NCBI RefSeq assembly: GCF_037126465.1
Contig: NC_088206.1
Location: 72,667,687 to 72,731,686, forward strand
Length of the DNA stretch: 64,000 nt
Direction of reading: 5' to 3'
DNA from: Ornithodoros turicata
Taxonomy: Eukaryota > Arthropoda > Arachnida > Ixodida > Argasidae
A program made the position numbers and the translations under genes. The notes beneath the pieces were generated by a model, which saw only the letters and a list, made by a program, of their open reading frames with translations, was not told the DNA's origin and ran no database searches. This document shows positions 53,901-61,485 of this stretch, piece by piece (positions within the stretch are counted from its first letter, which is position 1; the number at the start of each line of letters is the position of its first letter).

Positions 53901-56900
53901 TACTTAAAACTGTGATGTTTTTGACGTGCATTGCTTTTTAGTTTTATGTAACATGCGAAACATTTTGGTCTGAGTGTAAGGTGGAAAAGAGAAAGTACAA
54001 AGAGCTGCTGTGCAATCCTTTGGTGCAAATGCATAATGAGGATGCTCCTTATGCTACAAGGCACTGCAGTGCTGTGGGCGGAGCTCAGTGACCTTATGCC
54101 GCCAATGAGAGTACAGTTACATGTTGAGGAACATGACCTTCAGCAACCAACGATAGCACAGCAGTTGCGAGAGATAAACATTTTAGAAGTTAAAAAAAAA
54201 AAACATTTCACAATGCGCATCAAATGGAAGATGATGACATTACTGTGTTTTACTGTGTATTGTGTACTGCTGGTAAGGCTTTAGGCTGTTAGTAGACACA
54301 TAAATAAATAAATAAATAACTTAGCGAAGCATAACTGAATGTGATCTGTGTTATGTGCACTATAACATAGAGATTCTACAGTATATCTCCCAGCATTCAA
54401 ATTCCAATAAAAAAAGCGGACACTTACCCAGACCAGGCGTAATATGCGGCTCCCATCCAGGGGGAATCCCCTTTAGCTGCTATCTGAGGCTCTAGTTCCA
54501 CCTCTTTCCCCATTTTCTCGTAACAGGCCTGCAGTAATATTTCATCATTTAGACGAGCGATTGCAGTGGGTCGTTGAGCTCACGTTCCACAAGACGTACC
54601 TTGCACTGAAAGACCTTGTTCTCAAACTCATGATTGTACTGACACCTGGTTGAGCACTGATGACTGTCACTGTGGTTCATGCTCTTCGTACATCCTGCAC
54701 TGTAGTATGAAAAGAGAAAAAGAAACACAGAGTACTGTAACGGCATCACTTGACAACAATTTCTGTTAAGCTGTTTCTACAGCTTTTTCTCCCACCTCCA
54801 ACATCTGTAATAGATGGAAATACAATTCAATTCAATTCAGTTTACTGCACCTTAATAGAGAAGTGCAAGACACTATGGAGACAAATTCCCTTTGTATTAC
54901 GGAGGAATGCCTGTTCACTGCATAACGTTGTCACGTAAGACGTGCATGAAAAACACTGCACGTTACTTCACTGATGCATGATTGTTGTATTGCAGAACAA
55001 GCATATTTTATTTATGCTATGTTGATACTTGGAAAATCCAGCAACTAAATTTTAAGATCTGAGGGCTTTGGCTTGAATGTTTCTGTTACGTTCTTCACAG
55101 CAATGTTGCAAAAATTCTTTTTAACAATGGCAGCAACTTACTTCTAGTTGGCGTTGCTGGCAAAGTGCCAAATACCAAACCAGTGCACTGGTGTTTATCA
55201 GCCGTCAGAGCAGAAGAATGGCACATTTTTGTTCACCCTCTAGTATACATTTACTGTGCAGTACCTTACTCAGTACTGTGCTCTGTACCAAAAGTGTACC
55301 ATTCCTACTTAGGCTTCTCCATTCCTACTTAGGCTTCCAGGAGGAAGCCAGTAGTATTTCAAATAAAAATAAAAAGGAAGATGCAAAATTACCCGCACGA
55401 CAAGCACGTGGCTCGGCACGTGAAGTACTGGTCGGGAAACGTGTTTGGAACGGTCCGGTCCAAGTCGCCACTGAATTTCTCGCTGAGAAGCTGCAAGACA
55501 CATGGGTTAGCACGTTCGTTCAAATTTGTGGGTCATTTCTCTGTACCTTGAGAGCCTGGTAAATGACCTCCACAGGCCTCACGGAGCGCACGGTAGAATT
55601 CTCTAGGTTCTGGGTGACCGCATCCAGTAAGTCCGTGAAACGTGTAGGTAGGCTGACAGTCCGTATGCCCACGTACACCAGTGCACTGAAGGCATCGATG
55701 TCTTGATTCAGCTTCTGGAATCGGAGTTTGAGCTGGTCCAGCCGGCTGTGGTCTTTTTCTGAAGCGGGCAATGAAGTTTTGTCATCTTACGAAATCAAAG
55801 TGCCTAGGGGCCACCAAAGTGACAAACTGGAAAGTAACGCGACCTTTCAGCATATTCACAAAGAAAGATCGGCTTAGGTTCAAGCAGGGTTGTTCGAGCT
55901 GTGCTGGAGTTAATCAAAAGCATCGCCTACATAACATAACGATAATGTGTATGTCCCTTTATGATGGAGCACATCCACGACATACTCACGTGAGCATGCA
56001 TGGGGCCTTGTGTTTTCAGGGTAGCACCCGATTTTTACCCTCCCGATTTTCGAAAAACATCGAAACCGAGAATACACGGCCCTAAAGCACCTGCGTAACG
56101 AACAATTTCCCAATTTAGATAAATATTTTATAGTGTCCCGAATTAATCCGAAACATCTCACATTAAAATGTTTACACATTCAGGTGCTCTACATAGTACA
56201 TCCATGTAGCAGAGCAAGCGTTTGGGCTGGTTGGTTCATATTTAATTAAAAACAATTAGCATCTCATCTTATAATAACACTTGTACATTGATGACAATAA
56301 ATTTGGCACCTTATGGTGAATTCATACGTTAAAAGGACAGACACACACATGACACACAGGACATACACACATTCAGGATTGCGGTTTTTTTTTTTTTTTT
56401 AAAGCACTTTAGAAACTGTAAAATGGTAAAATCGTGCAATATGGGTATATATCGGTTGGAAAAGTAAACTTTTTGGCGGAGATTGCAGGAATTAAATTAA
56501 GTGCTCGTCTCGCATTTCACACGAACGGTGAGATGCACAGTGGCTGTGCTGATTGTGCAGTGCTTAGCATTCTCCAGCGCCTGTACTGGTAGCTGACTTT
56601 GCACTTTGAAAAGTTCATTTCTGGCTACTGTCGGGTTTTACCCTAAGTGATGCAAACGATGATGCAAATCTGGGGGGTGAAAATGGATTTTACCCTAAGC
56701 ATATTCATGACAATCGAATCGATACCCTGTCCTTTAATCTAAGGGTCGATTCACACGATGCAACTTTGCTCCATCAATGGTTACGCACAACTGAAGTTGC
56801 AGAGAGTAGGCTTCTGTCACACAGCGAGCAACTTCCCGCTTCGTAGTGTTCCATGAACTCGTGAGATCAATCAAATCAAATTTTTAAAAAATCATCATCT

Positions 56901-59900
56901 GTCCTGCAACTCTTGCGACCGGGTGGCGCAACCCGGTCACATGCTGCAACCTAGCTGCGCAACCCAGTGGCGTACCACTAAAGTTGCATCGTGTGAATAG
57001 ACCCCAAAACATTCACTTCATGGCATCATCGTAACATCATGTTTAGAGGCTGAAGTTTTCGGGAAATATTTTTTTCTAAGTTCGGGGGGTAAAAATCGGG
57101 TAAACAAACATGTGCACTAAATTAATGCAAATTTGGGTGAAAAAACTCCCGGTACGCTAAATTCGGGGAGAAATCGGGCTCAGTTGCTCAAACTAACTGT
57201 AATGGTTTGGTACAAACGGCGATGTAACTGCATTTGCTGCCAAACAAGTAAGTTAGTGCATTCCTACGGACATCACAGTGAGGGGAATTTGCCGGGTAAA
57301 AATCGGGTTTCACCCTAAAGGGTGGACCTTCAATTCGGGGAAGAATCGGGTAAAACCCTAAAACTTCAGGCTCTAATCACGTTATGCCCACGCTAAGACA
57401 TCAGAAAAAAAATGAGAATCCTACCATCAACTAGAGGTTGCGTATGTATTGTCTCGTGAAATATTATGACGGCAGGTCCGAGGGTCGATATGGGGCCAGC
57501 GAAGTTGCACCGCTCCTTCAAGGCTTTGAGCTCCTTAGAAAAATGGAGGATGTAAGCCCGCGACGCATCACCCAAGAACGAGAACAGGTCGTTGTGAAGC
57601 CTCTCTGCCCTCGTCCGGTAGATCACGATGTCTGACACTGCCAGGACCTGCGCAGATATACGTAGGGAACAGTTTTTAGAGGCCAAACAGTACATTGGCC
57701 CGTACATTCGTGTTGCAAAAGGTAGGGGGCTAAATCACCTCACTTTAGTGAGGTTAGGTTAAGTTAGGTTCTACAGGCACGCACTAGGCGGTGCAGGCGT
57801 CAAGACTGTGCCTCGGGTTAGGTCAGAAAGTCCTCATCCAAGATGGCGGATTGCCTCGAAGAAACGAGCGATAAAATTTAATTTTTGTATGTTTGGTACG
57901 TTATACAACGTTGATTTTTGTTTCATTTCATCCGTAATTTTCTCATCTTTCTAGTAAAATCATCCGTTTGTTTAAAAAAGCCATAAGCCCGGCTACGGAA
58001 CTACATCCAAGATATGCTGCGCACCGAATCTCTCGAGAGCTCTTACCTTGAGTAGCAGACGTGCCCTTTGGTTCTGGTTATCTGCCAAACCGAGCAAGCC
58101 CTCCGTGTCGACGACAATGATCCGCAGCTCCGAGCAGTACGCGGCCCACACTCCGACCGTGCAGGAGGACTGGCGAGAGGAGGTCTTGAAGACCTCGCGT
58201 CCACCGAAGAAAGTGTGGTTAAGCGTGTGAGATTTGCCCTCTCCCGTATTTCCAAATATGGAGACCACCTTGACTGGTATGGTAGACTCGCATCCCAGCT
58301 TAGTTAAGAAATCTTCGACGGACGATACCTGTTCGAAAGCAGCAACGTGTGGCCTTTAAAGGTGAAGCACACACTTCTGATTTTGGACGCAACATATTTC
58401 ACGACAAACGCGATAAACCTCTACCCGAGAGACAGACTGCAACTGAAAGAAATAGGAAGGAGAGAAATTCGGATAGGATAGGAATTCATCAACGATGCAG
58501 CGCCGTGTCGTAGTCGTTTGACGCCTCAGCAACGTCAGCATCAACGTCGCCTTCAGCACCGACAAGATCAAAAAAGGTGGAAGCGACGGCAAAGACAAGG
58601 ATGTCGTTGATACATCCCCCCGTCCACATCGGCAATCCTTGATGCAATGACTACACTGATGAACGTGTACGAGGATGGTACTGCACTCGCTGAAGTTCGC
58701 CACGGTACGTCGTTCAGCGTTTGCGCAGTCACATTCTAAATGTCACTCTAAATGTTCCGAGCGAAGGCTTTCGGAATAAAATGGACTCGCGTCGTTCACT
58801 CAAAATTCGAACAGACTTCATGGCTCCTAGAAGTCCAAAAAATCGGTCGGAGACTGTGGTAAGGACGGGACGGATGCGGGCTCCACCAGTGTTGCCGACA
58901 TGAAATATGTAGTGCACCTTTGTGTTCCTCTCAGTCGGGTGGTGTGGGGAAAGGCCTCATGTACCTCCGTCTCCGGTCACCAAAGCTGTGTGCCCCCAAT
59001 CGAGATTCGTAGTTTCTCAAAATTCCACATAAAACTTCAGATTCAGTACTAGCACTTTGCTATGTGAGGTCATCGGCTATGCTTATCTATTTTCTAGATG
59101 GCATGACAGACACACACTGAAAAGAATCCAACCTGCAGAGCCTCCTTGTCGTCGACCAAGAGGAAACTGCCCGAGACTTCTTTCTTTGCATCCAAACTGT
59201 CTCCACTGCGGGTGCTGCTGACGACATCCGGAGGTATCGAGATTGGTTCCATCATGTCGTCTCCACTTACGTAGACGCTCTGTTCAGGCTCAACGGAAAA
59301 GTACTGATCTCCTTCCTCGTCTTCTTCTTCAGCTTCTGGTTTGAGGTGGTCGAGGTAATGCTGGAAGCGCACCTGGAGCATAGTGTATGTATCTACTTGG
59401 TCAATCACAGATTTCTTGAAACGTTTCTACAAACAGCCCTAGCACAAAGACGCGACTAGCCAGGAGGTCCCACAAAGAAATTTACAGCCCACACCGCACA
59501 TGCAAGGTGACCCCGTGAGGCGTGAAGGAATTTACAGCCTCACAGGTTCACCGGACTGTGAAGTTGTTGGGACAGCGAAGGAAGTTGGTTTCAGCAAAAC
59601 AATGACTCAAGCCGCTAGCTTTCCGCGGAATTTTGTGAAATTGGTTGCGGCTCGCGGAACCAGGTGTATCCCTCGGAAACTCGTGTGTTGCACAGAATAT
59701 TCGATATACTATTACAGAATTACGTACAAATTTCAATCTATCCTCAATATATTCGGGGGTTAAACACGATCAGTCATGATCATGGGGCGGATCTAGGATT
59801 TTTCTGAGGGGGGGGGGGGGGGGTCCTGCCTTGGACAACATCCTACTACGCTACTTATGGTCAATTAAAACTCTTATCTAAGGACAGAAATCGAAAAGGG

Positions 59901-60915
59901 TGGGGTCAGGACCCCCAAGATCCACCCCTGGTCACGACTGCAATGCTTATTAGGGCAACTTGAATTGCATTATGCAACTGATACTTAGGGCCCTGTGTTT
60001 TCGGGTTTTATGTCTTTTGAAAATTTGGGGGGAATCGGGGTTTATTTCAGGTGCCGTAACATCGGGTGGAAAATAAAAAAAAAGAGTGCTTCTTGTATTT
60101 TAGATTGAGAGAAGATGCAGAACAGCTGTGCTGAATGTCCAATGCTTAGTGTTCTCCAGTGCCTGTATTGGTAGCTGAATTTGCACTTTTCGAAGTTCAT
60201 ATTCAGGTTTTTTCAGGTTTAACCCGAAGTGATGATGATGCAAATTGGGGGGGATCAAAATTTGTTTTACCCTAAAACACAGGGCCCTACTGATACTGCT
60301 GATACTTGCACCGCTGAATGTGCCATGACGAAAGAACATTTAATGACAGGAATGCCCGGAGAGAAGTTGTCAGACTTTAGTCTTTTTGCGTAATTTTTAG
60401 TAACTTTTAGTAATTTTCTTTGCGCACCGAAAAGTTACAAAAGGCCGGAAAAGCGTGCAGTATGAGTCGGTAAGCAATGTTGGGAGAATGTTGCACCATC
60501 CGTTTCTTGCTCGTTTTCTTTTGCCCACCGATTTGTAAATCCCACTTCGTGCAAATGTTAAATCTTCCGCTGCAGGAAGTTGGGAGCTTTGACAATGACT
60601 GTGAGCCTCTTGGCTACTGACCAGCGAATTGAAGGCAAGGACGCCTACCTTGATGTGGGCAAAGCGCCGTCGAAGAAGATGGGCGTTGCGATCGCAGGTG
60701 TAGCAAAGATTCTTCTTGCAAGTGTGACAGCGGATGTCCGCAAGGTTCTGCTCGGGGCAGGGGCCCTCGCACAGGGACCTGGGGTCGGGTGATGCAACGG
60801 GCTCCCTGGGTGGGTGCTCTTTGAAACGTGCCTCGGCGTGGATTAGCAACTCACACGCTTCACACTGGTTAGTGCCACACTCGGAGCAGTACAGCTGGGC
60901 GCTACCAGGGGACAT
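50748..60915 (-). CDS. ZFYVE1: ZFYVE1 (DFCP1) orthologue, complete, 13 coding exons
   Basis: Coding exons, minus strand: 60915-60649, 59372-59133, 58328-58047, 57647-57425, 55758-55547, 55490-55393, 54699-54600, 54528-54428, 53878-53761, 53701-53531, 52717-52552, 52451-52323, 50977-50748. All introns are GT-AG and phases join to 778 codons, against about 777 residues in human. Domains in order: B-box-like zinc fingers (about 10-85), acidic linker, P-loop domain (GNTGEGKS at 195-202, VDTEG at 242-246), Cys-rich middle segment, FYVE 1 (about 597-656, TKHHCRACG) and FYVE 2 (about 714-772, SLHHCRGCG). Family role: PI3P-binding protein of ER omegasomes, Golgi and lipid droplets, with nucleotide hydrolysis by the N-terminal domain. 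The ATG at 60915 is chosen as the first in-frame Met; an upstream coding exon cannot be excluded. Introns carry several MITEs. Confidence 0.93.
50990..51090. repeat. AATTAATT-rich tract in ZFYVE1 intron 12
   Basis: Tandem-like TTAATTAATTAAAATTAAAA units. Otherwise intron 12 (50978-52322) holds only T-rich runs (51704-51714, 52012-52031) and no recognised element. Confidence 0.7.
52323..52451 (-). CDS. ZFYVE1: ZFYVE1 coding exon 12 (inter-FYVE linker)
   Basis: Enters in phase 1, 42 codons plus one base after a 100-bp intron; LTARKVGEVLRSTLGVVAS matches the linker between the two human FYVE fingers. Confidence 0.9.
52552..52717 (-). CDS. ZFYVE1: ZFYVE1 coding exon 11 (FYVE 1 core)
   Basis: 55 codons plus one base: RCHKC, TKHHCRACGEGFCDDC, RPVPERGWG and RVCDDC supply eight zinc-ligand cysteines/histidines and the PI3P motif. 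Polypyrimidine acceptor. Confidence 0.95.
52718..53530. other. ZFYVE1 intron 10
   Basis: 813 bp, ending in a strong T-rich acceptor. No repeat or nested gene is recognised. Confidence 0.6.
53531..53701 (-). CDS. ZFYVE1: ZFYVE1 coding exon 10
   Basis: 57 codons after a 59-bp intron; ends WMADQIAPPYWVPNYKVL, the WxPN entry into FYVE 1. The segment after the HVWPE block is shorter than in human. Confidence 0.92.
53761..53878 (-). CDS. ZFYVE1: ZFYVE1 coding exon 9
   Basis: 39 codons; YVLECPGCGVIYRSRQYWYG and EIVHVWPE match the human protein almost residue for residue. Donor GAA|GTAAGTG. Confidence 0.95.
53879..54427. other. ZFYVE1 intron 8
   Basis: 549 bp; short A-run at 54192-54203 and (AAAT)n at 54300-54318. 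Nothing else. Confidence 0.6.
54428..54528 (-). CDS. ZFYVE1: ZFYVE1 coding exon 8
   Basis: 33 codons plus two bases after a 71-bp intron; begins ACYEKMGKEV and contains GDSPWMGAAYYAWS. Donor GG|GTAAGTG. Confidence 0.9.
54600..54699 (-). CDS. ZFYVE1: ZFYVE1 coding exon 7
   Basis: 33 codons; contains GCTKSMNH, CSTRCQYNHEFENKVFQCK (Cys/His-rich). Acceptor CTACAG, donor AAG|GTACGT. Confidence 0.9.
54700..55392. other. ZFYVE1 intron 6
   Basis: 693 bp; a 20-bp direct repeat CTACTTAGGCTTC(C/T) occurs twice at 55304-55340. No element is recognised. Confidence 0.5.
55393..55490 (-). CDS. ZFYVE1: ZFYVE1 coding exon 6
   Basis: 32 codons plus two bases after a 56-bp intron. Contains SEKFSGDL and YFTCRATCLSC, the start of the Cys-rich middle region. 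Confidence 0.9.
55547..55758 (-). CDS. ZFYVE1: ZFYVE1 coding exon 5
   Basis: Enters in phase 1 after CTTCAG, 70 further codons, donor AAG|GTACAG. Contains LRFQKLNQDIDAFSALVYVG, matching the human RFRKLGRFPEAFSSIHYKG segment. Confidence 0.9.
56001..56084. mobile_element. Short hAT-like MITE fragment in ZFYVE1 intron 4
   Basis: The left TGGGGCCTTGTGTTTTCAGG and the right GAATACACGGCCCTA are related to the ends of the 59986-60289 element. Sequence at 56515-56700 (GTGCTTAGCATTCTCCAGCG, TTTTACCCTAAG) also matches that element's interior, so this is a broken, rearranged copy. Confidence 0.4.
56743..57004. mobile_element. TIR element, 262 bp, GGGTC ends, in intron 4
   Basis: The left GGGTCGATTCACACGATGCA and the right end (inverted GGGTCTATTCACACGATGCA) match over about 27 bp. 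Flanks TAA/CAA are compatible with a 3-bp duplication (PIF/Harbinger style) but not proof. No coding. Confidence 0.6.
57044..57374. mobile_element. hAT-like MITE, 331 bp, intron 4
   Basis: TAGAGGCTGAAGTTTT and AAAACTTCAGGCTCTA ends, flanked by ATCATGTT and ATCACGTT (7 of 8). The interior is rich in GGGTAAAAATCGGG/ACCCTAAA. Second copy at 61138-61485. Confidence 0.7.
57425..57647 (-). CDS. ZFYVE1: ZFYVE1 coding exon 4
   Basis: 74 codons plus one base. Contains SDIVIYRTRAERLHNDLFSF and TLGPAVIIFHETIHTQ, continuing the nucleotide-binding domain; donor GATG|GTAGGA. Confidence 0.93.
57648..58046. other. ZFYVE1 intron 3
   Basis: 399 bp; includes GAGGTTAGGTTAAGTTAGGT at about 57750 (short TTAGG-like) and CAAGATGGCGG (YY1-like) at about 57840. 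No element is assigned. Confidence 0.5.
58047..58328 (-). CDS. ZFYVE1: ZFYVE1 coding exon 3 (P-loop)
   Basis: 94 codons, phase 0 at both ends, donor AAG|GTAAGA. Carries VVSIFGNTGEGKSHTLNHTF (Walker A) and VVDTEGLLG (switch-2-like). The most conserved part of the gene. Confidence 0.95.
58329..59132. other. ZFYVE1 intron 2
   Basis: 804 bp with no recognised repeat or exon. Confidence 0.55.
59133..59372 (-). CDS. ZFYVE1: ZFYVE1 coding exon 2
   Basis: 80 codons, acceptor CTCCAG, donor CAG|GTTGGA. Acidic linker (EAEEEDEEGD) ending SFLLVDDKEALQ, which aligns with the SFLLVDENEEIQ segment of the human protein. The linker is longer than in human. Confidence 0.88.
59781..59930. mobile_element. MITE with GGGGCGGATCTAGG ends, intron 1
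   Basis: The left CATGGGGCGGATCTAGG and right CCAAGATCCACCCCTG are inverted; flanking octamers GTCATGAT and GTCACGAC match at 6 of 8 (hAT-like). Contains a 16-base G run at 59808-59823. Confidence 0.55.
59986..60289. mobile_element. hAT-like MITE, 304 bp, intron 1, perfect 8-bp duplication
   Basis: TAGGGCCCTGTGTTTT and AAAACACAGGGCCCTA ends, flanked by identical CTGATACT (59978-59985 and 60290-60297). Related to the TAGAGCY-ended elements by its interior TTTACCCTAAA/CGGGTTT blocks. Confidence 0.8.
60649..60915 (-). CDS. ZFYVE1: ZFYVE1 coding exon 1
   Basis: 89 codons from ATG to K|GTAGGC, phase 0. It encodes two Cys/His clusters (CSECGTNQCEAC and CHTCKKNLCYTC) with HAEARFKEH between, the B-box-like region that opens the vertebrate protein. 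Confidence 0.85.
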
Positions 60916-61019
60916 AACATTGTAGCGGATGAGGCAATTAAACACAGGGGGACAAACACACAAGCCTCACAATACCCAGTTGAAGAAAAGGCACCAGCAG
61001 TGGGATTCAGCAGCATTCA

Positions 61020-61085
61020 GCAGCGGGTAGCATCTCCAAACCGGCAACCAGAGAGTGCTGGTTCAAATCCCACTACTGGTGACTT
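61020..61085 (+). mobile_element. tRNA-like SINE head
   Basis: GGGTAGCATCTCCAAACCGG then a B box GGTTCAAATCC (about 61060-61070) followed by CACTACTGGTGACTTTTCTT. No complete cloverleaf. It sits just upstream of the ZFYVE1 start codon. Confidence 0.4.
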
Positions 61086-61137
61086 TTCTTCAGCTGCCAT
61101 CACTCTATTGCGAGAGCAGTTGGAACAAATTGCTAAA

Positions 61138-61485
61138 TAGAGCTTGAAGTTTTCGGGAAATATTTTTTCCTACATTCAGGGGGTAAAAATCGGGTAAATA
61201 AACTTGTGCAGTAAATTCATGCAAATTCGGGTGAAAAAAACTTCCGGTACGCTAAATTCGGGGAGAAATTGGGCTCAGTTGTTCAAACTAACTGTAGCGG
61301 TTTGGTACAAACGGTGATGTAACTGCATTTTCCTGCCAAACAAGTAAGTTAGTGCATTCCTACAGACATCCCAGTGAGGGCAATTTGCCGGGTAAAAATC
61401 GGGTTTCACCCTAAAGAGGCAACCTTCAATTCGGGGGTGCAAATTCGGGGAAGAATCGGGTAAAACCCTAAAACTTCAGGCTCTA
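61138..61485. mobile_element. hAT-like MITE, 348 bp, copy 2
   Basis: Ends TAGAGCTTGAAGTTTT and AAAACTTCAGGCTCTA, flanks TTGCTAAA and TTCATAAA (6 of 8). Interior nearly identical to 57044-57374. Confidence 0.7.

Noticed and set aside
57745..57775. Interstitial telomere (TTAGG)n
   Set aside because: Only about three imperfect units (GGTTAGGTTAAGTTAGGT); too short to call.
60916..60963. Longer N-terminus for ZFYVE1 beginning CVCPPVF
   Set aside because: The upstream codon is TTG, not ATG; the first in-frame ATG is at 60915 and gives a start aligned with the vertebrate protein.
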